DNA from: Chthoniobacterales bacterium
Lineage (GTDB): Bacteria; Verrucomicrobiota; Verrucomicrobiia; Chthoniobacterales; Terrimicrobiaceae
Length of the DNA: 64,000 nt
Direction of reading: 5' to 3'
Assembly: GCA_014879575.1 (NCBI GenBank)
Contig: JACSRU010000108.1
Location: forward strand, 1-64,000
In this document: positions 27,654 through 36,196 of the stretch, in pieces
How positions within the stretch are numbered: the stretch's first letter is position 1
Layout of the letters: the number at the start of each line of letters is the position of its first letter
Program-made: the position numbers and the translations under genes
Notes under the pieces: model-generated
What the model was told of the DNA's origin: nothing
What the model saw: the letters and a program-made list of their open reading frames with translations, nothing else
Database searches by the model: none

Positions 27654-28595
27654 ATGTCCGAACATGCGCGAAGCATCCTGATCATCCGGGGAGGGGCGAT
27701 CGGGGATTTTTTGCTGACTCTGCCGGCCCTGCGGCTGCTTCGGGAGGGCTTTCCGGACTGCCGGATGGAAATCGTGGGATACCGGCATATTTGCGCGATT
27801 GCGGAGGGGAGGTATTATGCGGATGCGGTGCGCTCGATGGAATACGCCCCCCTGGCGGGATTTTTCAACCCCCGTTCGGAACTGGATCCGGAACTCTCCG
27901 CCTACTTTGCAAGTTTTGGGCAGGTCATTTCCTACCTCTTTGATCCGGACGGATATTTTGCGGGCAATCTCCGGCGTTGCGGCGTGAAGAATTTGATCTG
28001 CGGGGATCCAAGGATCACCGGTGCGCGACCCGCTGTCCACCAACTCGCCGATCCGTTGGAGTCGCTTGCACTCTTCCTGGAGGATTCCTCTGCGGAGATT
28101 TTCCCCAATGCGAAAGATGTTGCCGAAGCGGACTGTCTGCTGGCCGGATTTCGGAAGCCGCTTGTGGCCGTCCACCCGGGCAGCGGATCATCAAAAAAAA
28201 ATTGGCCTCTTCCGGCGTGGAGGGAACTTTTGTCGCACCTCTGCGAAGCTGGTGTTTCGGTGCTCGTGGTCTCGGGGGAAAGCGATGTCGAGCGTGTGGC
28301 GGAGTTGCGCCGTGCCTTCGGCGCGCGGCTCCACTGGCTCGAACATCTTTCCCTGCCGGTCCTTGGCGCCGTCCTCCAGCGGTGCGCGTATTTCATCGGA
28401 CACGACAGCGGGATTTCGCACCTCGCCGCCGCAGCCGGGACGCCGGGCCTGCTCCTCTTTGGGCCGACGGACCCGGGAGTCTGGGCGCCGACAAATCCCG
28501 ACGTGAATGTCTTGTGTGCTCCCGGGGGGATGTTGCAAAACCTTTCCGTGAGTGCCGTCCGTTCCCGTTTGCCTGATTTCCTGACACATCCATGA
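27654..28595 (+). CDS. Glycosyltransferase family 9 (heptosyltransferase-like)
   Basis: A 313-residue protein of ADP-heptose:LPS heptosyltransferase type. The N-terminal domain has IIRGGAIGDFLLTLPAL. The C-terminal domain has HPGSGSSKKNWPLPAW and the donor-binding GHDSGISHLAAAAGTP with LLFGPTDP. It probably adds a sugar to lipopolysaccharide or another surface glycan on the inner-membrane cytoplasmic side. It is short for the family, and no other LPS core gene is close. It starts a three-gene operon with ruvC and lipB, each joined by an ATGA overlap. Confidence 0.88.
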   Translation: MSEHARSILIIRGGAIGDFLLTLPALRLLREGFPDCRMEIVGYRHICAIAEGRYYADAVRSMEYAPLAGFFNPRSELDPELSAYFASFGQVISYLFDPDGYFAGNLRRCGVKNLICGDPRITGARPAVHQLADPLESLALFLEDSSAEIFPNAKDVAEADCLLAGFRKPLVAVHPGSGSSKKNWPLPAWRELLSHLCEAGVSVLVVSGESDVERVAELRRAFGARLHWLEHLSLPVLGAVLQRCAYFIGHDSGISHLAAAAGTPGLLLFGPTDPGVWAPTNPDVNVLCAPGGMLQNLSVSAVRSRLPDFLTHP

Positions 28596-29101
28596 AAGAA
28601 ACCATCCTGGCCGTGGATCCCTCGCTCCGAGGCACGGGGTTTGCCATCCTTGTGCGAGAGGGCGGAAAGGTGCGCTGCCAGCATTTTGCCGTCATCAAAA
28701 ATCCTCCCCGGCTCCTGCAATCGGGATGCCTCGTGGCCATCTACGAACAGCTCAGCGACGCGATCACGCAATTTTCCCCGGAGGTTCTGGCGATCGAGAG
28801 CGTGATTTATATCCAGAGCTACCCGACTGCGATCACGCTGGGATCCGCCCGGGGAGCCGCCCTGCTCGCCGCCGCCCAGCGCGGGATTCCCATCCACGAA
28901 TACGCGCCCCGGCGGGTCAAACAGGCGGTGGTTGGGCGCGGAGGCGCACAAAAAAACCAGGTGGCTTTCATGGTGCGCGCCCTTCTCGGCATGACGGTCA
29001 CCCCTCCGCCGGATGCCGCGGATGCCATTGCGGTTGGCCTCACCCATTTCCAATCGGCCGACGCGGCGGCCCGGCGAAAAGTTCCGCTCGATCCCGTATG
29101 A
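28592..29101 (+). CDS. ruvC: Crossover junction endodeoxyribonuclease RuvC
   Basis: A 169-residue Holliday-junction resolvase. The acidic active-site residues are visible in LAVDPSLRGTG (Asp), LAIESV (Glu) and PPPDAADAIAVGLTH (Asp pair); KQAVVGRGGAQKNQV is the DNA-contacting region. It cuts junctions symmetrically with RuvAB in recombinational repair. ruvA and ruvB are not in the window. It overlaps both neighbours by 4 bp, although their functions are unrelated. Confidence 0.95.
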   Translation: MKETILAVDPSLRGTGFAILVREGGKVRCQHFAVIKNPPRLLQSGCLVAIYEQLSDAITQFSPEVLAIESVIYIQSYPTAITLGSARGAALLAAAQRGIPIHEYAPRRVKQAVVGRGGAQKNQVAFMVRALLGMTVTPPPDAADAIAVGLTHFQSADAAARRKVPLDPV

Positions 29102-29727
29102 AGGTCCTTCCGCTCGGACGCCTCGACTACCAGTCCGCACTGGACATCCAGAACCGGTATGTGGACGGGCTGATCGCCGGGACCGGCGGGGAGGTGCTCC
29201 TGTTGCTCGAACACGAACCGGTCTATACCATCGGACGCACCCGCGATCACTCCAGCCTCCGGGACAGCCTTCCGCACCCCGTCGTGGAAACCAACCGCGG
29301 TGGTCAGGCGACGTTTCATGGTCCCGGTCAGTTGGTCGGATACCCACTCCTCGACTTGAACCGCCGCGGACGCGACCTTCACAACTACCTCCGCTTTCTC
29401 GAGGAATTTTTGATCCGCCTCTGCGCGGAATACGGCGCCGAAGCGGAGCGCCGCGAGGGACTCACCGGCGTCTGGATGGGACGAAAAAAAATCGCATCCC
29501 TGGGGGTCGGCGTGCGGAAGTGGGTGACCATGCACGGATTCGCCCTGAATGTGCAGGCGGTGAGCCTCCCGGCCTTTCTTCACATCACCCCCTGCGGAAT
29601 CGCAGGCGTCGAGATGACCTGCCTCGAGGACGCATCCGGCCGTCGCATTTCCTTGGAGGATATCACCGCACGGGCCACGGAAATGTTCCCGGCACTCGCG
29701 GAGGAAATCCTTCAGTCGGACGCCTGA
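29098..29727 (+). CDS. lipB: Octanoyl-[acyl-carrier-protein]:protein N-octanoyltransferase LipB
   Basis: A 209-residue enzyme moving octanoate from acyl carrier protein to lipoyl domains. Family motifs: EHEPVYTIGR, the RGGQATFHGPGQLVGYPL signature, the Lys in RKKIASLGV and the catalytic Cys in ITPCGI. No lipA is in the window, but acpP lies about 6 kb away. The last 16 bp overlap the 3' end of the convergent pdxA gene. Confidence 0.96.
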   Translation: MKVLPLGRLDYQSALDIQNRYVDGLIAGTGGEVLLLLEHEPVYTIGRTRDHSSLRDSLPHPVVETNRGGQATFHGPGQLVGYPLLDLNRRGRDLHNYLRFLEEFLIRLCAEYGAEAERREGLTGVWMGRKKIASLGVGVRKWVTMHGFALNVQAVSLPAFLHITPCGIAGVEMTCLEDASGRRISLEDITARATEMFPALAEEILQSDA

Positions 29728-30593
29728 CTCCGGTTTCGAAGCATCACGGCCGCAAGCCGAATCGCCGCCAGCATGCTGTCTGCCCGCGCAATTCCCTGGC
29801 CGGCGATTCCGAAGGCGGTGCCATGATCCGGGCTGGTGCGGACAAACGGCAGACCCAGCGTCACATTCACGCCCTGATCAAAGGCATGGAGCTTCAACGG
29901 AATCAACCCCTGGTCGTGATACATGCAAAGCACGCCATCGAACTCCCCCTCCACGGCCTGCCGAAAAATCGCGTCCGGCGCAAGCGGACCCGTGAAGATT
30001 GCGCCTCCCTGGCTTTCCAATTCCCCGATGGCGGGGGCAATGATCTGGATTTCCTCCCCGCCCAGATCGCCGCCTTCGCCGGCATGCGGATTGAGTCCCG
30101 CCACGGCGATTCTCGGTTTCTTGCAGCCGAGTTGACGGAGGAAGCCCGCGAGCAGCGTTCCGATGCGGATGATCTCGGATGTTTTCAGAAGGCCCGGCAC
30201 TTCCACGAGGGGCACATGCGCGGTCACCAGGGCGACCGTCAGCCCCCCGCCGGTCAGGCACATGGCGAAGTTCCCCACCCCCGCCCGCGTCGCAAAAAAT
30301 TCCGTCTGCCCCGGGAAGGCATATCCGACATCATGCAGGCTCTTCTTCGAGACCGGTCCCGTAACGACCGCATCCCATTTTCCGGCAAGCAGGTTTTTCG
30401 CCGCGCCCTCCAGGGCATCCACCGCCGCGCGGGCGGATTCCCGGGTGGGGATTCCGGGTTTGTGGCCGGACATTTCCCCGATGACTTCATACACGAAATC
30501 CTCCGGAAGATCGCGGCTGGCCATGGCGGCGCGGAGGATCTCCGGACCGATGCCGGCGGGATCTCCGGCGGTGATGCCGATGGTGGGTTTCAC
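29712..30593 (-). CDS. pdxA: 4-hydroxythreonine-4-phosphate dehydrogenase
   Basis: A 293-residue enzyme of pyridoxal phosphate synthesis, somewhat shorter than usual (about 330). Motifs: ITAGDPAGIGPEI at the start, VTGPVSKKSL, the metal-binding His residues in VTAHVPL, GLNPHAGEGG and MYHDQGLIPLK, and FVRTSPDHGTAFGIAGQG. The start is GTG at 30593, overlapping the nadE stop as GTGA. The order of genes (CPBP protease, nadE, pdxA) and the overlaps imply one transcript. Confidence 0.95.
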   Translation of the reverse strand: MKPTIGITAGDPAGIGPEILRAAMASRDLPEDFVYEVIGEMSGHKPGIPTRESARAAVDALEGAAKNLLAGKWDAVVTGPVSKKSLHDVGYAFPGQTEFFATRAGVGNFAMCLTGGGLTVALVTAHVPLVEVPGLLKTSEIIRIGTLLAGFLRQLGCKKPRIAVAGLNPHAGEGGDLGGEEIQIIAPAIGELESQGGAIFTGPLAPDAIFRQAVEGEFDGVLCMYHDQGLIPLKLHAFDQGVNVTLGLPFVRTSPDHGTAFGIAGQGIARADSMLAAIRLAAVMLRNRSQASD

Positions 30594-32314
30594 CGGACGG
30601 GGGAGGGAAGGAATTTCTGGGCGAGGGGCATCCGGCGGCCGATCCCGAAGGCCCGCCCGGTGACCTTGAGCCCGGGAGCCGCCTGCCCGCGTTTGTATTC
30701 GTTCCGGTCAACCTGCCGGATCACCCAGCCGACGGTTTCCGCATCAAACCCGTTTTGAACAATCCCTGCGAGGCCCAGATTTTCCTCCACATGGAGCCTG
30801 AGGATCTCGTCCAGGATCTCATACGGCGGGAGGGTGTCCTGATCGGTTTGATCGGGGCGGAGTTCGGCGCTTGGCGGCTTGGTGATGGTCCGCTCGGGGA
30901 TGAGCGGGTGCCGGGCGTCCTGGTTCAGGAAGTCCGCCAGCTTATACACCATGGTCTTCGGAAGATCGGAGAGCACGGCGAGACCGCCGCACATGTCACC
31001 ATACAACGTGCAGTAGCCCACGGCGAGCTCGCTCTTGTTGCCCGTCGTGAGGAGGAGGTGCCCGAATTTGTTCGACAACGCCATGAGCGTGAGGCCGCGA
31101 AGCCGGGCCTGCATGTTCTCTTCGGTGAGATCCGCGACCCGACCGGAAAATGCGGGTGCCATCTGGTCCTTGAAGGCCTCAAAACTTTTTTTGATCGGAA
31201 TCTGCAGGCATTCCATTCCCAGATTTTTTGCGAGTTCGATGGCGTCCTCGATGCTGTGGGCGGAGGAAAACTCGGACGGCATCGCGACACCCAGGACATT
31301 GTCGGCTCCCAGAGCCTGCACCGCGATGCACGCGGTGACCGCACTGTCAATGCCTCCGCTGAGACCGAGCACCGCCGTGCGAAATCCGCATTTCCCCATG
31401 TAGTCCTTCAACCCGAGAACCAGCGCGTCCCGCAAATCGGCCAGGTCGTCGCGAGGGGAGGTTTCGGTGGGCCAGGGATTCAGGATCGAAACCCTGCGCT
31501 GGGAGACTCCGGGCGCATCCCGCAGCGGCGTGAACTCCACCGCATGATTCATGTCGCCAATATCCAGCAGAAAGACCCCTTCCGAAAATCCGGGAGCCTG
31601 CACCCAGACGACTCCGTCCGCAGTGACGGCAAGGGACGAACCGTCGAAGACGAGTTGGTCATTGCCTCCGACGGCATTGCAGTAAAAGAACGGCACGCGA
31701 TGGCGTCCGGCCTGCCGCCGGATCATCTCCCGCCGCAGGGCCGGTTTTCCCATTTGAAAGGGAGAAGCGCTCAGTGTCAGGATCGCCCCCGCCCCGGCCG
31801 CCACGAGATCATGCACAGGATCGCGAGGATACCGCCCTGCCGGAAGAAATTCGGGCGTCCAGATGTCCTCGCAGATTGCCACCCCGAGCCGGTGGCCCGC
31901 GATCTCAAGCGGCATCGGCTTGGGCCCCGGCTCAAAGTAGCGGGCTTCATCGAAAACGTCGTAGGTCGGCAGCAGGGATTTGCAGACTTTGCGCAGGGGC
32001 TTGTCCTTCTCGAGCACTGCGGCCGCGTTAAAAAATGGCCGCCCCTTTCCGGTGGCATTTCTTTCGACGCAGCCGACAAGCAGCGCCGCCTTCCCCACTT
32101 CCTTGTGCAAAACCTCGAGCATGTCGAGATTTCCCGGAACGAAGTCCGACTTGAAGAGCAAATCCTGGGGAGGATAGCCCGTGAGCGAAAGCTCCGGCGT
32201 AAGGACGACCTCCGCTCCCCGGCTTTCAAGATCCCGTGTGGCTTGCAGGATTTTTTCCGCGTTCCCCGCGAAGTCACCCACCGTCGTGTTGATTTGTGCG
32301 ATGCCGATTTTCAC
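30590..32314 (-). CDS. nadE: Glutamine-dependent NAD+ synthetase
   Basis: A 574-residue two-domain enzyme. The N-terminal nitrilase-type glutaminase (about 1-265) has the Glu in LTPELSLTGYPP, a Lys in CKSLLPTYDVF and the Cys in VAICEDIW. The C-terminal ammonia-dependent synthetase has the ATP loop LGLSGGIDSAV and GNKSELAVGYCTLYGDM. It amidates nicotinate adenine dinucleotide to NAD+. I take GTG 32314 as start because it forms GTGA with the preceding stop and matches the family start (VKIGIAQINTTVGD); an ATG at 32326 is the alternative. Confidence 0.95.
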   Translation of the reverse strand: MKIGIAQINTTVGDFAGNAEKILQATRDLESRGAEVVLTPELSLTGYPPQDLLFKSDFVPGNLDMLEVLHKEVGKAALLVGCVERNATGKGRPFFNAAAVLEKDKPLRKVCKSLLPTYDVFDEARYFEPGPKPMPLEIAGHRLGVAICEDIWTPEFLPAGRYPRDPVHDLVAAGAGAILTLSASPFQMGKPALRREMIRRQAGRHRVPFFYCNAVGGNDQLVFDGSSLAVTADGVVWVQAPGFSEGVFLLDIGDMNHAVEFTPLRDAPGVSQRRVSILNPWPTETSPRDDLADLRDALVLGLKDYMGKCGFRTAVLGLSGGIDSAVTACIAVQALGADNVLGVAMPSEFSSAHSIEDAIELAKNLGMECLQIPIKKSFEAFKDQMAPAFSGRVADLTEENMQARLRGLTLMALSNKFGHLLLTTGNKSELAVGYCTLYGDMCGGLAVLSDLPKTMVYKLADFLNQDARHPLIPERTITKPPSAELRPDQTDQDTLPPYEILDEILRLHVEENLGLAGIVQNGFDAETVGWVIRQVDRNEYKRGQAAPGLKVTGRAFGIGRRMPLAQKFLPSPVR

Positions 32315-32997
32315 CAGAACCCCCATTGCCGCGTGAGCATGATGTAGATCCCCAGACCAAGATTTGTGACAGCATGGGCCACCACGCAGGCTCCCAGACT
32401 CTTCGTGCGGACCATCAACCCGTTGTAGAGGATTCCGGTCAGAAAGGCGGCCGGCCAGTCAGGCAGGGAATGCACGAGCATGAACAGCCCGGCCACCCCG
32501 AAAAAGGAAACCCGGCTGAAGGCACCCAGCGGAATCGCCAAAAAATCCTCGCGAATCAGATAACGCATCAAAAACCCGCGCCAGAAAATTTCCTCGATCA
32601 GCGGAACAATGATCACCAGCCTCGCAAACCGCGCTGTGACCGTGAGCCAGTAGAGCATCGGACTTTCAGAAAAATGCGTGGGATCAAAGCCCTCCGTGCG
32701 CGCGGGCACCCCGGGCAACAAGGTGGGCAGGAGCCACAATCCGAGAGCCAGCAGCCCCACCCCCCACGCCGTCAGCCAGGCGACCCTCCTTCCGAAATCA
32801 TAGTGCTTCCAGTAAAAGACAAGTGCGGCACCGCACGCGAGCGTCTGCAGCGGATACACCCAGAACTCCGGCTTCGAGAACAGGAGGGACTTCCCGCCGC
32901 CGAATTGCCGCACCGCCTCGGTGAGGGCCAAGCCCGCCAGGAACAGCGCAAACGGCACGACATAGGGCGCCATCGGGGATTTTCTGGATTCACTCAT
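32311..32997 (-). CDS. CPBP-family (CAAX protease-related) intramembrane protein
   Basis: A 228-residue membrane protein with about seven hydrophobic segments. It carries the CPBP metal motifs: EEIFWRGFLMRY (EExxxR), a His in LVHSLPDW and another in VVAHAVTNL. The layout resembles CAAX-protease-related proteins that accompany exosortase/PEP-CTERM systems, but no exosortase is seen here, so this is only a hint. ATG 32997 has a good Shine-Dalgarno (gaggaag) upstream and is preferred to ATG 33018. It is the first gene of the operon with nadE and pdxA. Confidence 0.83.
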   Translation of the reverse strand: MSESRKSPMAPYVVPFALFLAGLALTEAVRQFGGGKSLLFSKPEFWVYPLQTLACGAALVFYWKHYDFGRRVAWLTAWGVGLLALGLWLLPTLLPGVPARTEGFDPTHFSESPMLYWLTVTARFARLVIIVPLIEEIFWRGFLMRYLIREDFLAIPLGAFSRVSFFGVAGLFMLVHSLPDWPAAFLTGILYNGLMVRTKSLGACVVAHAVTNLGLGIYIMLTRQWGFW

Positions 32998-33081
32998 ACC
33001 CGCTTCCTCATAGCCCAATTTCCTGGTCGGGGGAACACTTTTGCTTTCCGTGATCTTTTGTCTCTGCTACCTTGCCGCGCC

Positions 33082-33534
33082 GTGACGAACAACCCCGTCT
33101 ATCACTTCTTCCATACCCCCGGGAACGTGGGGCCGCTCATCCTGCGAATGATGACTGCCGGGATTTTCTTCTTTCACGGAACCCAGAAGGCCTTCGGTTG
33201 GTTTGGGGGTGTGGGGTGGTACGAAACGATCACCGCTTGGTCGTCCGGTGCCGGACTCGGGATCCCCACCCTGGTTGTCTCCCTCATCATTATTTGCGAG
33301 CTTTTGATTTGTGTGGGGCTGTTTCTCGGATTCTTTACCCGACTTGCAGGGTTTGGCGTGGTTGTCATCATGTCTGGTGCCCTCTTCGCCGTCAGCAAAA
33401 CCTCGCCGGCTTTCCCCGAACTGGAATTTCCCCTGATGGTCTGGTCCGCCGGCCTGGCTCTCTTCTGCCTCGGTGGCGGCACCTTTTCCATAGACCGCGC
33501 AATCAGCAAAAATCTCCTCCCGGCTGTCGGCTGA
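33082..33534 (+). CDS. DoxX-family membrane protein
   Basis: A 150-residue protein with four transmembrane segments. DoxX motifs: LRMMTAGIFFFHGTQKAFGWFGG near the start, a central LIIICELLICVGLFLGFFTRLAG, and a final short helix. Start is a GTG at 33082, the only codon giving a complete first helix. DoxX proteins are quinone-related or redox-stress membrane proteins of uncertain role. It is divergent from the CPBP gene with about 85 bp between. Confidence 0.82.
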   Translation: MTNNPVYHFFHTPGNVGPLILRMMTAGIFFFHGTQKAFGWFGGVGWYETITAWSSGAGLGIPTLVVSLIIICELLICVGLFLGFFTRLAGFGVVVIMSGALFAVSKTSPAFPELEFPLMVWSAGLALFCLGGGTFSIDRAISKNLLPAVG

Positions 33535-33541
33535 GACGGAC

Positions 33542-33862
33542 GTGAAAAAACCGGATGGCTCGCGCTGGCCGGGATCGGTCTTTTTAATGCCGCATTCTCT
33601 CTCGTCACCGGCTCGGTCGCTTCCCCTCGGACCTGTCACATTGTTTCGCCCGCTGAAATCCGGCGAAGCGCGCCTCGGAGATCACCTCGCCTGGTTTCTT
33701 GCCTCTCTCGAAGCCGATGATCAGGTGATCTTTTGTTCTTCGTCCAAGGAAGATCTCCCACTCTGTCGAAGACTCTCCGCCACGCATCCGGAGTTGGCAA
33801 TTTTGTGCGTGGCACCCCGGGCCGGCCTCCGCCGAAATCCAAAAATCAACATTCGGGATTGA
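33542..33862 (+). pseudogene. Truncated remnant of a ceramide-glucosyltransferase-like (GT21/HpnI-type) glycosyltransferase
   Basis: A 106-codon frame starting GTG at 33542. Its second half follows the N-terminus of GT21/HpnI-like enzymes: VTLFRPLKSGEARL, then VIFCSSSKED, HPELAILCVAP and NPKIN, where intact proteins read NPKVNNL and continue for about 250 more residues. Here a stop follows four codons after NPK-IN (NIRD). The rest of the gene is absent; the tRNA-Gly promoter and tRNA occupy the next bases. It is probably a decayed end left by a deletion or integration at the tRNA. It could still be expressed as a short protein. Confidence 0.6.
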
Positions 33863-33887
33863 CGCCCCGAAACCGCCGGCGTTAAAT
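33859..33887 (+). promoter_or_regulatory. Sigma-70-type promoter of tRNA-Gly
   Basis: TTGACG (33859-33864) and TTAAAT (33882-33887) are separated by exactly 17 bp, placing the transcript start about 7 bp before the tRNA. The -35 box overlaps the stop codon of the glycosyltransferase remnant (ttgacg contains the TGA). Together with the gapA promoter it suggests the housekeeping sigma factor uses near-consensus boxes. Confidence 0.65.
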
Positions 33888-33900
33888 CTGGCTCCCATTC

Positions 33901-33971
33901 GCGGGTATAGCTTAATGGTAAAGTTCCTGCCTTCCAAGCAGGCCATGAGGGTTCGATTCCCTCTACCCGCT
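33901..33971 (+). tRNA. tRNA-Gly (anticodon TCC)
   Basis: A 71-base cloverleaf. The acceptor stem GCGGGTA pairs with TACCCGC without mismatch. The D-arm is AGCTTAATGGTAAAGT, the anticodon stem CCTGC/GCAGG encloses CTTCCAA (anticodon TCC, reading GGA and GGG), and the T-arm is GAGGG-TTCGATT-CCCTC. The discriminator base is T. CCA is not encoded and must be added. It is isolated, between a glycosyltransferase remnant and a convergent ABC exporter gene. Confidence 0.97.
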
Positions 33972-34002
33972 CCCCCTTTTTCGCGTCCTGGAGGGGATTT
34001 AT

Positions 34003-34785
34003 TTACAGGGCTTTTCGCCTGCGCGTGACAAGCGCGTGGGAGGCCATGTAGGTGACCACGCAAAATCCCAGCGTGACGAGCAACGAATACCCGAGGGAGG
34101 GAACGCCCGGGAGGGATGGGCTGCCAAGGGATTGGCGGATGGCAGCCACTCCGTAGGTCACCGGATTCATCCATCCGAGCCAGGCGATGAGGGAGCCGCC
34201 GGATGGCAACGGGAAGAGCGCGCCGGAGATCATCCATAGGGGCATCAGGACCACGTTCATTATCGCATGAAATCCCTGGGTCGAGTCCATCGGCCATGCC
34301 ACCAAAAATCCCAGACCTGTCATGCTGAAGCCAACCAGCAGAAACGAAGCGAACAGCGGGGGCAGGAGCGGGAGCGGGAAGGAAATGCCCGCCAGGGGGG
34401 CCAGGACGCAGAAAAGAACCGCCTGGCCAATCGCGAGTGTCGTGCCCCCAAGAAATTTGCCCAACACAATCGCCCCCGGAGAAACCGGCGCCACCAACAC
34501 GCCCTGCAGGAAGCCCTCCCGACGATCTTCAATGACCGATATGGTCGAAAAAATCGCCGTGAAAAGCATGATGAGAACAAGCGTCCCTGGGAAAAAATAG
34601 GCGAGATACGAAAGTTCCTGGCTCCCCGACGGACGGAAAGACGGACTGAATCCGGTGCCGAGCAGGATCCAGAAGACGAGTGGGGTCACCAGGGCGCCGA
34701 CGATTCGATTGCGTTGACGGAGGAAACGCACGACATCCCGGTGCCAAAGGGCTGCGGTTGGTCTCCAAAAGTATGTTCTATTCAT
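34003..34785 (-). CDS. ABC-2 type exporter, permease subunit
   Basis: A 260-residue membrane protein with six hydrophobic segments. It has the ABC-2 pattern of drug/polysaccharide exporters: VVRFLRQRNRIVGALVTPLVFW at the start, then SVIEDRREGFLQGVLVAPVSP, which is the conserved cytoplasmic loop, and LMPLWMISGALFPL. The start at 34785 overlaps the stop of the ATPase gene by 8 bp. It should form the membrane part of the exporter. The substrate is unknown; DrrB/NodJ-type drug or lipid export is the usual guess for this subfamily. Confidence 0.88.
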   Translation of the reverse strand: MNRTYFWRPTAALWHRDVVRFLRQRNRIVGALVTPLVFWILLGTGFSPSFRPSGSQELSYLAYFFPGTLVLIMLFTAIFSTISVIEDRREGFLQGVLVAPVSPGAIVLGKFLGGTTLAIGQAVLFCVLAPLAGISFPLPLLPPLFASFLLVGFSMTGLGFLVAWPMDSTQGFHAIMNVVLMPLWMISGALFPLPSGGSLIAWLGWMNPVTYGVAAIRQSLGSPSLPGVPSLGYSLLVTLGFCVVTYMASHALVTRRRKAL

Positions 34786-35695
34786 TGAGCTTCTTTCCTG
34801 TCTTGAAGAGAAAGACATCCTCCAGCGTGGGTTTGCCGACGGTGATCGAGGAGATCGAGGAGCCCAAATCTGCCGCGAGTCGGGCGGCAATGTCCTGTGC
34901 GCCATGCGCGGAGGCCCGCACCTCCCCTTCAAGAGCCTGCGGGGCGAGTCCGCATTTTGAATGCAGATATTTTATCACACCAACGACATCGCCGGTGGCC
35001 ACGCGCAAAACCTCCGGGCCGGCTGCCGCCAGCAGATTTTCCGGAGCATCCACGCCCGCCAGCTCTCCTCCGCTCAGGATGCCCACGCGGTCGGCCTGCG
35101 CGGACTCCTCCATGAGATGGCTCGTGAAGACAACCGTCATTCCCTGTGAGGAACGGAGGTGGCCAATGAGCGTCCAAAGATCCATCCGGGCAGCGGGATC
35201 AAGTCCGGTGGAGGGCTCGTCCAAAAGCAGAATTTCCGGACGGGCCAGGAGGCACTTGGCAATTTCGACGCGTCGTTGCTGCCCGCCGGACAGCGTCTCG
35301 ACGAGTGCGTCGAGCTTTTCCTCCAGCCGGAGTCCGGCGGCAACCTCCGCAATGCGCTGATTGAGCGGCTTCCCATGCAATCCGTAGAGAGCCCCCCCAT
35401 AGCGGAGGTTCTCGCGGGCGGTTAATTTTTTGTCGAGACTGGGAGATTGGAAAACCACCCCGATCCTGGCCCGGACCAGGGCCGCCTCCCGCACCACGTC
35501 GTGCCCGCCAATACACGCCACCCCGCCATCCGGTGGCACCAACGTGGTCAGAATTCGAAAGAGCGTCGTCTTGCCACTCCCGTTCGGTCCCAACAGGGCA
35601 AAAAGTTCCCCCGTGCGAATCTCCAGATCCAAACCCGGAAGAACCGTCTGGTCACCGAATTTTTTGATCAGCCCCCTTATGGTAACAGCCATCAT
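34778..35695 (-). CDS. ABC transporter ATP-binding subunit (DrrA/CcmA type)
   Basis: A 305-residue ATPase: Walker A GPNGSGKTT, Q-loop VFQSPSLD, signature LSGGQQRR, Walker B ILLLDEPSTGLDP and switch His in FTSHLMEE. A C-terminal extension of about 80 residues ends in PTLEDVFLFKTGKKLNE, the motif seen in DrrA-type ATPases. It energises the exporter with the permease encoded next. Two ATG codons lie in tandem (35695 and 35692). The frame is open far upstream, but those codons overlap the acpP promoter region. Confidence 0.92.
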   Translation of the reverse strand: MMAVTIRGLIKKFGDQTVLPGLDLEIRTGELFALLGPNGSGKTTLFRILTTLVPPDGGVACIGGHDVVREAALVRARIGVVFQSPSLDKKLTARENLRYGGALYGLHGKPLNQRIAEVAAGLRLEEKLDALVETLSGGQQRRVEIAKCLLARPEILLLDEPSTGLDPAARMDLWTLIGHLRSSQGMTVVFTSHLMEESAQADRVGILSGGELAGVDAPENLLAAAGPEVLRVATGDVVGVIKYLHSKCGLAPQALEGEVRASAHGAQDIAARLAADLGSSISSITVGKPTLEDVFLFKTGKKLNE

Positions 35696-35809
35696 TTTAG
35701 TATCCGCGAACCCTTGCAAATCTCCCCCTCGGACGCGAATGAAAAATTGGGCGGCCATTCCAGAGGTGGGAATTTGTTTGTTCCCGTGTTGCCGAACAAA
35801 AAAATACGC

Positions 35810-35836
35810 TTGACCTCTTCTGCCGATGAGTAATTT
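35810..35836 (+). promoter_or_regulatory. Possible acpP promoter
   Basis: TTGACC (35810-35815) is followed after 15 bp by TAATTT (35831-35836). The spacer is shorter than ideal. A second weak option is TTGCCA followed after 17 bp by TACTGC just upstream of the acpP start. Both are weak; no experimental support. Confidence 0.25.
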
Positions 35837-35923
35837 TCGCCACCCGCACACGACGAACGAAAAATACTTGTTGCCAAAGTGCGGGCCGCTCAATACTGCA
35901 TCACTCAACCAACCAATCCAGCC

Positions 35924-36169
35924 ATGTCCGAAAAAACCATTGAAGAAAAAGTCAAAGATATCATCGTCGATCAACTCGGCGTCAACCCGGAGCAGGTCAC
36001 GCCCACAGCCTCGTTCATCGAAGATCTCGGAGCCGACTCGCTCGACACCGTCGAACTCGTCATGGCATTCGAAGAAGAGTTCGGCGTGGAAGTCCCGGAT
36101 GAGGACGCGGAAAAGCTCCAAAGCGTCGGCGACGTCATCAAATACATCGAGGAAAAGTCCGCAAAGTAG
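35924..36169 (+). CDS. acpP: Acyl carrier protein
   Basis: An 81-residue acidic helical protein. The 4'-phosphopantetheine attachment Ser is in [12 protein letters not shown]. It carries acyl chains in fatty acid, lipid A and lipoate synthesis. The start follows from its [14 protein letters not shown] beginning. No fabD, fabG or fabF is adjacent, which is unusual since acpP normally sits in a fab cluster. It is followed by a strong intrinsic terminator. Confidence 0.97.
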   Translation: MSEKTIEEKVKDIIVDQLGVNPEQVTPTASFIEDLGADSLDTVELVMAFEEEFGVEVPDEDAEKLQSVGDVIKYIEEKSAK

Positions 36170-36196
36170 GGCGTCCGTCCGTTTTTCCATCTTGCG

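Noticed and set aside
27570..28175. An upstream extension of the fucose-salvage gene
   Set aside because: It lies antisense to the glycosyltransferase gene, and the shorter start gives the known family length.
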